DNA from: Cytophagaceae bacterium
GTDB lineage: Bacteria; Bacteroidota; Bacteroidia; Cytophagales; Flexibacteraceae
Assembly: GCA_947464365.1 (NCBI GenBank)
Contig: CANHWS010000135.1
Location: forward strand, 1-8,961
DNA: 8,961 nucleotides
Direction of reading: 5' to 3'
A model generated the notes under the pieces. It did no database searches. It worked only from the letters and a program-made list of their open reading frames with translations, and was not told where the DNA came from. This document shows, in pieces, positions 1 to 7,064 of this stretch (position 1 is the first letter of the stretch; every line of letters starts with the position of its first letter). The position numbers were made by a program, and so were the translations under genes.

Positions 1-1263
1 ATTGGTCGTGTCGTTAACACCCTTGGCGAGCCTATCGATGGCAAAGGACCAATCGGTGGTGAGCTAGTCGAGATGCCATTGGAGCGTAAAGCCCCAGGCG
101 TTTTGTTCCGCCAGCCGGTTAACGAGCCTCTCCAAACTGGTATCAAGTCGATTGATGCCATGATCCCGATTGGCCGTGGTCAGCGCGAGCTCATCATTGG
201 TGATCGTCAGACTGGCAAAACTGCCGTCGCAATCGATACCATCATCAACCAAAAGGAGTTTTACGAAAAAGGCCAGCCCGTTTTCTGTATCTACGTCGCT
301 ATCGGCCAGAAGAACTCTACCGTCGCTGGTGTCGTTCAGGCACTTGAGCGTGGTGGTGCGATGAAATATACCGTCGTGGTTTCGGCTTCAGCTTCTGAGC
401 CAGCTCCACTTCAGTTCTACGCCCCGTTCGCGGGTGCATCTATCGGTGAGTACTTCCGTGACACAGGTCGCCCAGCCCTCGTTGTCTATGATGACTTGAG
501 CAAGCAAGCTGTTGCTTATCGCGAAGTGTCGTTGCTATTGCGTCGCCCTCCAGGTCGTGAGGCCTATCCTGGTGACGTGTTTTACCTCCACAGCCGCTTG
601 CTAGAGCGTGCTGCTAAGATCAATGCCAGCGACAAAATCGCCGCTGATATGAACGATCTGCCAGAGGGACTCCGTGGTAAAGTTAAAGGTGGTGGTTCGC
701 TTACCGCTTTGCCAATCATCGAGACCCAAGCAGGTGACGTTTCGGCTTATATCCCAACCAACGTGATTTCGATCACCGATGGTCAGATCTTCCTTGAGAC
801 CAACTTGTTTAACGCTGGTATCCGTCCTGCGATCAACGTCGGTATCTCCGTCAGCCGTGTGGGTGGTAACGCCCAGATCAAGTCGATGAAGAAAGTTGCC
901 GGTACCTTGAAGCTAGACCAAGCTCAGTTCCGCGAGCTAGAGGCATTTGCTAAGTTCGGCTCTGACCTTGATGCTGCTACCAAACTCACAATCGAGCGTG
1001 GCCGTAAAAACCAAGAGATCCTGAAACAAGGCCAGTACCAACCAGTACCGGTCGAGCAGCAAGTCGCGATAATCTACGCCAGCACCAGCGGCTTGATGGA
1101 CCGTGTACCTGTCACCAAAGTCAAACATTTTGAGGCTGAGTACCTCCGGACTCTACAAGCCAAACACAAAGACACCCTCGAGTTGTTGCGTGCTGGCAAA
1201 CTAGAGCAAGCCGCCATCGACGTGATGCGCAAAGTCGCTGCTGAGATTGTAGCAGGGTACTAA
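1..1263 (+). CDS. atpA: F1F0 ATP synthase subunit alpha, 5'-truncated by the window
   Basis: Alpha subunit of the F1 catalytic head (alpha3beta3), which makes ATP on the cytoplasmic face of the inner membrane. It holds the non-catalytic nucleotide sites. The reading frame is open from base 1 and gives 420 visible residues. The family is usually about 500-525 residues, so roughly 100 N-terminal residues (beta-barrel domain) lie outside the window. Seen directly: Walker A GDRQTGKT at visible residues 67-74, the EAYPGDVFYLHSRLLERAAK block, the ATPase alpha/beta signature PAINVGISVS, and the conserved arginine of SVSRVGG (visible residue 286, the alpha-subunit arginine that reaches the catalytic site). 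The C-terminal helical domain is intact and ends EIVAGY. The first in-frame ATG, at 73, is internal and is not the start. A terminator follows 24 bp after the stop. The usual downstream partner atpG (gamma) is absent here. Identification is secure. Confidence 0.98.
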   Translation: MGRVVNTLGEPIDGKGPIGGELVEMPLERKAPGVLFRQPVNEPLQTGIKSIDAMIPIGRGQRELIIGDRQTGKTAVAIDTIINQKEFYEKGQPVFCIYVAIGQKNSTVAGVVQALERGGAMKYTVVVSASASEPAPLQFYAPFAGASIGEYFRDTGRPALVVYDDLSKQAVAYREVSLLLRRPPGREAYPGDVFYLHSRLLERAAKINASDKIAADMNDLPEGLRGKVKGGGSLTALPIIETQAGDVSAYIPTNVISITDGQIFLETNLFNAGIRPAINVGISVSRVGGNAQIKSMKKVAGTLKLDQAQFRELEAFAKFGSDLDAATKLTIERGRKNQEILKQGQYQPVPVEQQVAIIYASTSGLMDRVPVTKVKHFEAEYLRTLQAKHKDTLELLRAGKLEQAAIDVMRKVAAEIVAGY

Positions 1264-1286
1264 GCCACTTACCGATATTCGATATG

Positions 1287-1318
1287 AAACACCCTGCATT
1301 TTGTGGGGTGTTTTTTTT
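1287..1318 (+). terminator. rho-independent terminator after atpA
   Basis: The arms AAACACCC (1287-1294) and GGGTGTTT (1306-1313) are perfectly complementary across an 11-nt loop and run directly into a tract of eight T (1311-1318). It lies 24 bp past the atpA stop, so atpA is probably the last gene of its transcript. Confidence 0.88.
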
Positions 1319-1339
1319 GTTAGGTGTGACGAAGTTGGC

Positions 1340-1372
1340 TTGTGACTGAGAGGGTAGCTAGGGTCATATTTG
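1340..1372 (+). promoter_or_regulatory. possible Bacteroidota-type promoter for the ATPase/HNH cassette
   Basis: CATATTTG at 1365-1372 matches the Bacteroidota -7 consensus TAnnTTTG at 5 of its 6 fixed positions. A TTG at 1340-1342 lies 22 bp upstream and could serve as the -33 element. It sits between the atpA terminator and the ATG at 1433, where a promoter is needed. The match is imperfect, so this is tentative. Confidence 0.35.
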
Positions 1373-1432
1373 TCATTTGGAGCCTGTGTTTGTACCTTGC
1401 CTTCGGTACTGTTGCCACTATTAACCATACTG

Positions 1433-2722
1433 ATGTTATCCCACCTAGCCCTAGAGCATATCGGACCTGCAACCAAGATGGAGCTTTCGCCTGGCAGCCG
1501 TCTAAATCTGCTGACTGGTGACAATGGACTAGGCAAGAGTTTCTTGTTAGATGTCATTTGGTGGTCATTGACTGATACTTGGCCAAAAGACATCAATCCT
1601 GAACTTGCTGGCGGTTATAAGGCCGTTCCGATCAATGGTCAAGCGGGGAAGTCAAAAATTACTTTCCAGCATTCTAGGGCAACTCAACCAACGGTCAGTA
1701 ACTATGATCGTTCAAAAGCAGCCTGGTCCCGGAGCCGTGGTAAGCCGCCAAAATCGGGCTTGGTATTCTATTTTTTTGCGGATGGAAGTGTGGCTATTTA
1801 TGATCCCATCATCAATACCAAGACCGAAAATCCGTCTGCATTTGTATTTAGCCAAGCGGATGTATGGAAAAATAGATCGAATGATGCTGTGATGCAAGGG
1901 TTGATCATTGATTGGGGTATCTGGCAGAAATCTGCGGACGAAGCCGATAAACAATCATTTGATTTATTCTGTCAAGTTCTAAAGCAGTTGTCAGGAGACG
2001 TTAGTGAGGTGTTAGAACCTGGGAGTCTTGCAACGATCAATGTCATGGATGCCTACAAGATGCCTACTATCCGGACAGCAACTGGGCAAGAGGTGCCAAT
2101 TATTTATGCCTCCTCGGCTGTCAAGAAAATGTTATCGATTGCTTACGTACTTACGTGGGGCTGGCAAAAACATAAAAGTGGTGCAGAGATATATGGAGGG
2201 GAGGTAAAAGATGATTTGGTCATATTAATCGATGAACTTGAGGCCCATCTGCATCCTAAATGGCAGCGGCGTATCCTTGGTGCACTCCTTACAATTAAAG
2301 ATTTGCTAGATAAGCCAAGTAATCAATCAGTTAAAAAGCCCAAAGGATTACAGCTATTTGCTTGTACACATTCGCCATTGGTTATGGCTTCGGCAGAAAC
2401 GTATTTTGACCCAACTACAGATGCGTGGTTTGATATCGACCTAGAGGACAACCATGTGGAATTGGTTAAACGAGGTTTCTACATCTTGGGTACTGCAGAG
2501 GCATGGCTGACTAGTTTGGCTTTTGATCTTGCGACAACTGGGTCAGTGGAGGCAGAGTTATTGATTGAGCGCTTTGATGCAATGGGGGGCGACTTTGAGG
2601 ACTTGACTAAAGACGAAGCACTTGCATTGGATCAGGAACTAAGGGCACATTTACCACAGATCAATGTGCGTTTTGTCCGTTGGAATAAGTTTTTGTTATC
2701 AAAAGGGTGGATTAAGTTATGA
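1433..2722 (+). CDS. OLD/ABC-like AAA ATPase, PtuA (Septu)-like defence protein
   Basis: Predicted cytoplasmic ATPase of 429 residues, SMC/ABC-type rather than classical ring AAA+. Seen: Walker A GDNGLGKS at residues 29-36; a signature-like segment YASSAVKKMLSIAYVL at 225-240; Walker B VILIDELEAHLHP at 263-275 with D267 and E268; and a switch-histidine motif CTHSPLV at 311-317. The C-terminal region (about 325-429) has no motif I recognise. The ATG at 1433 is preferred because it yields MLSHLALEHIGPATKM, the usual start of AAA_21/OLD-like ATPases (a short strand, then the Walker A strand). An in-frame TTG at 1370 would add 21 residues that look non-coding. No Shine-Dalgarno sequence is evident. 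Its stop overlaps the next start (ATGA), giving translational coupling to an HNH protein, the two-gene layout of Septu. Two hand-counted lines give about 43% G+C, against about 50-55% in lines of uppS, bamA and part of atpA. The ATPase fold is firm; the defence role is inferred from domain pairing. Confidence 0.85.
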   Translation: MLSHLALEHIGPATKMELSPGSRLNLLTGDNGLGKSFLLDVIWWSLTDTWPKDINPELAGGYKAVPINGQAGKSKITFQHSRATQPTVSNYDRSKAAWSRSRGKPPKSGLVFYFFADGSVAIYDPIINTKTENPSAFVFSQADVWKNRSNDAVMQGLIIDWGIWQKSADEADKQSFDLFCQVLKQLSGDVSEVLEPGSLATINVMDAYKMPTIRTATGQEVPIIYASSAVKKMLSIAYVLTWGWQKHKSGAEIYGGEVKDDLVILIDELEAHLHPKWQRRILGALLTIKDLLDKPSNQSVKKPKGLQLFACTHSPLVMASAETYFDPTTDAWFDIDLEDNHVELVKRGFYILGTAEAWLTSLAFDLATTGSVEAELLIERFDAMGGDFEDLTKDEALALDQELRAHLPQINVRFVRWNKFLLSKGWIKL

Positions 2723-3360
2723 TACGGGTTGTAAAGCAAAAAGAGCCTGATCAGTTTGATGCTTTGGTGCGAAAGCCTGGGCTAGCCTTATTGAAGCAAC
2801 TTGGCTATGTTGATGATGCTGGAGCGCCTGTTGTAGGTATGTTGATTAAAACGACTGAAATCAAAGACAAGTGGAACCTTGAAGAAATTAGAGACGAGTT
2901 TAGAAAGAGTTACAACTTTACGTGTGCTTACCTAGGTATTCGGATATTAACTCGTGAGCCATCTAGCAGGTTGTCTGTCAAAAGTGGAGATATCAATATA
3001 GACCATTTCTTGCCTAAGGTATTGCATCCGCAGCTCGCCTACGAATGGGATAATTATCGACCGGCGCACAGCACGCTTAACTCTAAAAAGCAGGCCAGGT
3101 TATTATGCGACCCGTTCACTGTTGACCCGAATTGGTTCTTCCTTGATCGTGATGACTTTTGGTTTTATCCTTCGTTTAAGTCAAGCGATAATCAGCAATT
3201 GTACTCGTTGGTGTTAGATACGTGCAGTGTCCTTAACGATGATGATTATGCCGCCATTAGGAAGGAAGCTTATGATTTGTATGACCAAGGGGACCAGGAT
3301 CTGTTTCGTGTCCTGTATCCTAGTTTGTATCATCATACTAGGAGGTGGAACTGTGTTTAG
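2719..3360 (+). CDS. HNH endonuclease-like protein, PtuB (Septu)-like effector
   Basis: Predicted 213-residue nuclease partner of the preceding ATPase, joined to it by a 4-bp start/stop overlap (ATGA). The HNH core is visible: NIDHFLPK at residues 93-100 (D95, H96), then EWDNYRPAHSTLNSKK at 109-124 (N112, N121, K123, K124), followed by a DPFTVDPNWFFLD stretch at 131-143 that is common behind HNH cores of this type. The zinc-knuckle cysteines usual in the family look eroded. The typical CAYCG turn reads CAYLG (residues 69-73), and the cysteine usually before NSKK is leucine. C69 and C130 remain. Whether a metal site is still supported cannot be told from sequence. In Septu the HNH protein is the DNA-cleaving effector controlled by the ATPase; the same role here is inferred. 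A hand-counted line (2881-2940) gives 35% G+C, well below the neighbours. An alternative is the nuclease of a related ATPase-HNH defence type rather than Septu proper. Confidence 0.8.
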   Translation: MIRVVKQKEPDQFDALVRKPGLALLKQLGYVDDAGAPVVGMLIKTTEIKDKWNLEEIRDEFRKSYNFTCAYLGIRILTREPSSRLSVKSGDINIDHFLPKVLHPQLAYEWDNYRPAHSTLNSKKQARLLCDPFTVDPNWFFLDRDDFWFYPSFKSSDNQQLYSLVLDTCSVLNDDDYAAIRKEAYDLYDQGDQDLFRVLYPSLYHHTRRWNCV

Positions 3361-3374
3361 GTTCCTTGGGACCT
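3359..3374 (+). other. small hairpin overlapping the HNH gene stop
   Basis: AGGTTC and GGACCT form a 6-bp stem (one G-U pair) with a CTTG tetraloop, starting within the TAG stop codon. No T-tract follows, so it is not a canonical terminator. It could act as a weak transcript 3' structure or be chance. No other terminator separates the cassette from uppS. Confidence 0.3.
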
Positions 3375-3404
3375 AATCTGATTCAACTTGGGGCATACGT
3401 GGAT

Positions 3405-3440
3405 TTTGCCCCCAACTTTCCCCATCCTTCCGTACCTTTG
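3405..3440 (+). promoter_or_regulatory. Bacteroidota-type promoter upstream of uppS
   Basis: TACCTTTG at 3433-3440 is a perfect match to the TAnnTTTG -7 consensus of Bacteroidota primary sigma factors. A TTTG at 3405-3408 lies 24 bp upstream as a possible -33 element, slightly farther than usual. Transcription would begin near 3446 and leave a leader of about 125 nt before the uppS ATG. The 3361-3571 gap shows nothing else I can name apart from minor short inverted repeats. Confidence 0.6.
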
Positions 3441-3571
3441 CATGTTAACACCGCCCCTTTTGGGTCTCAGCAACAGTTCTTGAGGTCCAATAGCAGGTGT
3501 TGTGTGCCCGAGGCCCCTAACCATCATGAGGCCTTTGTGATTAGCGTATTACCTCCCCCGCAACCCGGACT

Positions 3572-4381
3572 ATGTTTTCAGGCTTTATCAGGCGGTCACC
3601 CACAGCGACAGAGGCATCAGCAGATGTAACTACTGACGTCTTTGGCACATTAGACCCCCAAAATATTCCCCAGCACATCGCCGTCATCATGGATGGCAAC
3701 GGGCGTTGGGCCAAAAAACAGGGGATGAGCAAGCGGCTTTTTGGCCACAACAACGCCATCGAGGCTGTGCGGGCTTGCTCCGAAGGTTGTGCCGAGCTTG
3801 GTGTCAAGTACCTGACGCTATATGCCTTTAGCACCGAAAATTGGGGCCGCCCTCAAGAAGAAGTCGATGGCCTGATGTCGTTGTTGGTGCATACCATCGC
3901 AGCAGAGACCCCAACCCTGAACAAGAACCAAATTCGGCTGACGACCATTGGGCATACAGCAGGTTTGCCAGTTGCTTGCCAAGCTGAGCTCGCCAAAGCT
4001 ATGGAGGATACGGCAGCCAACACCAGGATGACCTTGGTGCTGGCGCTCAACTACAGCGGGCGTTGGGACATCTCACATGCTATGGGGCAGATTGCCAGCA
4101 AAGTAGCCGCTGCCGAGTTGAGCCCTGCTGACATCACTAGTGAAATCATCAGTGCCCACATGAGCACAGCCGATATGCCAGACCCAGAGCTCTTGATCAG
4201 GACCAGTGGTGAGCTCCGGATTAGTAACTTCTTGCTCTGGCAACTAGCCTATACCGAACTTTATATTACCGAGACCCTGTGGCCAGACTTCCGGAAGGAG
4301 GACCTGCATGCTGCCCTTGCCGCCTACCAACTACGAGATCGGCGGTTCGGGCGGGTACAGTCCACCGACCAAACGACTTGA
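3572..4381 (+). CDS. uppS: isoprenyl transferase (undecaprenyl diphosphate synthase family)
   Basis: Cis-prenyltransferase that condenses isopentenyl diphosphate units onto farnesyl diphosphate to make the C55 lipid carrier for peptidoglycan and surface polysaccharide assembly. It acts at the cytoplasmic face of the inner membrane. Seen in 269 residues: HIAVIMDGNGRWAKK at 35-49 with the catalytic aspartate D41, the FSTENW motif at 86-91, NYSGRWD at 160-166, and the C-terminal signature around DPELLIRTSGELRISNFLLW (204-223) with diphosphate-binding R210 and R216, then E229 in AYTELY. The length is slightly above the usual 240-255 because about 27 residues precede the conserved NIPQHIA block. 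The ATG at 3572 is the only sensible start, as the next in-frame ATG is inside MDGNG. No Shine-Dalgarno sequence is visible, as is common in Bacteroidota. It precedes bamA by 159 bp, the standard Bacteroidota order. Confidence 0.96.
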   Translation: MFSGFIRRSPTATEASADVTTDVFGTLDPQNIPQHIAVIMDGNGRWAKKQGMSKRLFGHNNAIEAVRACSEGCAELGVKYLTLYAFSTENWGRPQEEVDGLMSLLVHTIAAETPTLNKNQIRLTTIGHTAGLPVACQAELAKAMEDTAANTRMTLVLALNYSGRWDISHAMGQIASKVAAAELSPADITSEIISAHMSTADMPDPELLIRTSGELRISNFLLWQLAYTELYITETLWPDFRKEDLHAALAAYQLRDRRFGRVQSTDQTT

Positions 4382-4476
4382 CCCTATTGACCTATTTATC
4401 ACCAAGCAGGGTGCCAATGATCCGGACCGCTGCCAACTTAACAAGACCCTAACAACCGCATTATCGCCCTTCTACA

Positions 4477-4484
4477 TACTTTTG
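4477..4484 (+). promoter_or_regulatory. candidate -7 promoter element upstream of bamA
   Basis: TACTTTTG at 4477-4484 matches the TAnnTTTG consensus perfectly, 56 bp before the bamA ATG. No TTTG/TTG is found at the expected -33 distance, so strength is uncertain. The element is bracketed by an inverted repeat, ACCGCA (4455-4460) and TGCGGT (4483-4488), that could be an operator or chance. bamA may also be read from the uppS promoter, because no terminator is visible in 4382-4540. Confidence 0.45.
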
Positions 4485-4540
4485 CGGTATTCAAGCTCGT
4501 TCCTGCCTATACCAACGCTGGGCGCGTAGCACTTCCATCC

Positions 4541-7060
4541 ATGAGGCTTCAATTATCAACAGTCATCTTTTTCGTTTTTGCCGCCCTTGGCTTTGCGCCT
4601 TGTGCAATGGCCCAGATCCGGATAGGAGACGATACCCCCATCATCGACCTCAGCTATACAGCCCCCAAATCCTATGAGATTGGTGGCATTGCCGTGACAG
4701 GTGTCAAATTCTTGGACCCCAATGCCCTCATCAACATGACGGGCCTGAGGGTAGGAGACGAAGTTAAGATCCCGAGTGAGGCCCTAAGTACCGCCATCCG
4801 CAAGCTGTGGGAGACCAACATCTTGGGCGATGTTCAGATAAACGTCACGAGGGTTGAGGGAAAACTAGTGTTCCTAGAGCTCAACCTAAAGGAGCGGCCA
4901 AGGCTATCTGGCTTTTTGTTTAAGGGTGTGTCCAAAAGTGAGCGTGACGACCTGCGCGAAAAGATCAACCTAGTACGGGGGCGCCAGGTAACTGACGCAT
5001 TGGTAAGCCAGGTCAAGTCCTCAATCAAGAAGTTTTTTGTCGAGAAGGGGTTCCTGAATACAACTGTCAACCTCCGTCAAGACGATGATAGTGCCACCCG
5101 TGGCAGTACTGTTCAGCTCAGGATTGAGGTGGATAAGAAGGAAAGGGTAAAAGTTAATAGCATCACTTTTGAAGGTAATCTGGCCTACGACCAAGTCGCT
5201 TTACGCCGCAAGATGGAAGAAACCAAGGTCCGGAAGTGGTACCGATTCTTCAAGTCTAGTAAGTACATCAAGGCCAACTACGACAAGGACAAGAAAGCCA
5301 TCATCGACCAATACAACAAGGAAGGCTATCGGGATGCCGAGATTCTGTCTGACACCATTATGGCTCATGATAGTCGTTCGGTGGATATCCGGATCAAGAT
5401 AGACGAGGGTAAAAAGTACTACTTCCGGAACATAACCTGGACGGGTAACTACCTCTATGACGGCAAACTATTGGGCAGCATCTTGGGCATCAACAAAGGG
5501 GATGTCTATAACATGGAAACCCTAGAGCGCCGTTTGCAGTTCAACCCAACTGGGGCGGACATCAGCTCGTTATACATGGATGATGGTTATCTATTCTTCA
5601 GCGTGGACCCTGTCGAAGTCAATGTGGACAAAGACTCCATTGACATCGAAATGCGTGTTTACGAAGGTAGTCAAGCTACAATCAACCGCATCAACATCAG
5701 CGGCAACACCAAGACCAATGACCACGTTGTGCTTCGGGAGATCCGGACCTTGCCTGGGCAGAAATTCAGCCGTGCGGACCTCATTAGGACCCAGCGCGAG
5801 CTATCGCAATTAGGCTACTTTGACCCTGAACAAATCGGTATCCAGCCCGTGCCAGATCCGAACAAAGGGACTGTTGATATCAATTATACCGTCGTCGAGC
5901 GACCTAGTGACCAGATCGAGCTGAGTGGTGGCTGGGGAGGTTTTTTCGGATTTGTGGGTACAGTCGGCCTTACGTTCAACAACTTTAGCCTTCGCCGTGT
6001 TGGTGACTTTAAGTCTTGGAGCCCTTTACCGAGTGGTGATGGCCAGCGTGTTAGTCTCAGGATCCAGGCTAACGGCGCTGCCTTCCAGACCTATACCGCC
6101 AGCTTTACAGAGCCTTGGCTAGGCGGACGGAAACCGCAATCCCTCACGGTTGGGCTTAACCACAGCATCCAGAACAATTTTGGGTCACGGATCGCGAGCA
6201 ACCTGCAGCTGAGTAGTGTCACAGTCAGTTTAGGTAGGCGCCTTAAGTGGCCAGATGATTATTTCTCATTGGTCAACACGCTCAATATCCAGAACTACAC
6301 CCTCAATAATTACACCATCTATGGCACCGCCACGGACGGATTTAGCGACGGGGTCAGCACAGCAATCAGCCTCAATACCACCATCTCGCGCAATAGCGTC
6401 AACAACCCGACTTTCCCGACTAGCGGTAGCACCATCAGCCTAGCTGTAAGCCTGACGCCACCTTACTCGGCTTTCCGGAGCAACAATAAATTCAACAATC
6501 TTGCCGAGCGGTTCCGCCTAATCGAGTACCACAAGTGGATGTTTGACGCCTCGTGGTTCACGCCGATCGCCAAAAACTTGGTGCTGAACACCCGTGCACA
6601 CATGGGTTTCCTTGGGTCGTATAATAACGACCTTGGCATTGGTCCATTCGAACGGTTCAAACTGGGCGGATCGGGGCTGTCAGGCTTCAACTTCATCTTG
6701 GGGTATGACGTCATCGGCCAACGTGGATATCAGGACTCTAGGGTGATCACAAACGGCAACGCCAACGATGGTGCCATCGTCTACAATAAATGGGTTACTG
6801 AGCTGCGCTATGCCATCAGTACCAACCCAGCGGCTACTATTTATGCCCTTACCTTTGTGGAGGCTGGCAACTCTTGGGCCAATTATCGTGACTACAGTCC
6901 GTTCAATATGTACCGTAGTGCAGGTATCGGAGCCCGTATCTTTATGCCTGCCTTCGGGATGTTAGGCCTCGACATGGGCTTCCCGTTCGACGATGCGCCT
7001 ACCTACAACAGCAACCGCGCCCCCGAGTTCCACTTCACGATCGGTCAACAAATCAGGTAG
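4541..7060 (+). CDS. bamA: outer membrane protein assembly factor BamA (Omp85)
   Basis: Essential outer-membrane insertase that folds beta-barrel proteins into the outer membrane. The product is 839 residues. A Sec signal peptide (MRLQLSTVIFFVF... ending CAMA|Q) is probably cleaved after A24. About five POTRA repeats follow: roughly 45-121, 122-203, 204-292, 293-378 and 379-456, recognisable from their recurring GN/KG turns and helices. The 16-strand barrel starts near IELSGGWGGFFG (459-470) and includes the conserved loop-6 RGY (728-730, in the DVIGQRGY segment), the family's VRGF/Y motif. The C-terminal strand reads FHFTIGQQIR. The last residue is arginine rather than the usual aromatic residue of a beta-signal, an oddity. 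The ATG at 4541 gives the signal peptide directly. It is flanked by uppS upstream and an ompH gene 4 bp downstream, the classic Bacteroidota cluster. Confidence 0.97.
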   Translation: MRLQLSTVIFFVFAALGFAPCAMAQIRIGDDTPIIDLSYTAPKSYEIGGIAVTGVKFLDPNALINMTGLRVGDEVKIPSEALSTAIRKLWETNILGDVQINVTRVEGKLVFLELNLKERPRLSGFLFKGVSKSERDDLREKINLVRGRQVTDALVSQVKSSIKKFFVEKGFLNTTVNLRQDDDSATRGSTVQLRIEVDKKERVKVNSITFEGNLAYDQVALRRKMEETKVRKWYRFFKSSKYIKANYDKDKKAIIDQYNKEGYRDAEILSDTIMAHDSRSVDIRIKIDEGKKYYFRNITWTGNYLYDGKLLGSILGINKGDVYNMETLERRLQFNPTGADISSLYMDDGYLFFSVDPVEVNVDKDSIDIEMRVYEGSQATINRINISGNTKTNDHVVLREIRTLPGQKFSRADLIRTQRELSQLGYFDPEQIGIQPVPDPNKGTVDINYTVVERPSDQIELSGGWGGFFGFVGTVGLTFNNFSLRRVGDFKSWSPLPSGDGQRVSLRIQANGAAFQTYTASFTEPWLGGRKPQSLTVGLNHSIQNNFGSRIASNLQLSSVTVSLGRRLKWPDDYFSLVNTLNIQNYTLNNYTIYGTATDGFSDGVSTAISLNTTISRNSVNNPTFPTSGSTISLAVSLTPPYSAFRSNNKFNNLAERFRLIEYHKWMFDASWFTPIAKNLVLNTRAHMGFLGSYNNDLGIGPFERFKLGGSGLSGFNFILGYDVIGQRGYQDSRVITNGNANDGAIVYNKWVTELRYAISTNPAATIYALTFVEAGNSWANYRDYSPFNMYRSAGIGARIFMPAFGMLGLDMGFPFDDAPTYNSNRAPEFHFTIGQQIR

Positions 7061-7064
7061 TCTT

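Noticed and set aside
1392..1409. GTACC/GGTAC hairpin upstream of the ATPase
   Set aside because: Five base pairs across an 8-nt loop is too weak to call an operator or attenuator.
1370..1432. Upstream TTG start for the ATPase
   Set aside because: It adds 21 residues before the canonical short N-terminal strand and overlaps the putative promoter; the ATG at 1433 fits the family start.
1201..1596. 131-codon antisense ORF opposite the atpA end and ATPase start
   Set aside because: It crosses a terminator and the start of a supported gene, and has no recognisable domain.
3511..3534. AGGCC/GGCCT inverted repeat in the uppS leader
   Set aside because: Only 5 bp with a 14-nt loop; expected by chance, and no riboswitch features are seen.
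3345..3629. 94-codon + strand ORF bridging the HNH gene end and the uppS start
   Set aside because: It overlaps both genes, its translation has low-complexity proline/histidine/glutamine-rich character with no recognisable motif, and it covers a promoter region.
4308..4529. 73-codon + strand ORF after uppS
   Set aside because: It begins inside uppS in another frame and shows no family features; it is most likely chance.
6993..7064. Longer ompH start inside bamA
   Set aside because: It would overlap bamA by 68 bp and put a proline/serine-rich stretch before the signal peptide; the ATG at 7065 gives normal spacing.
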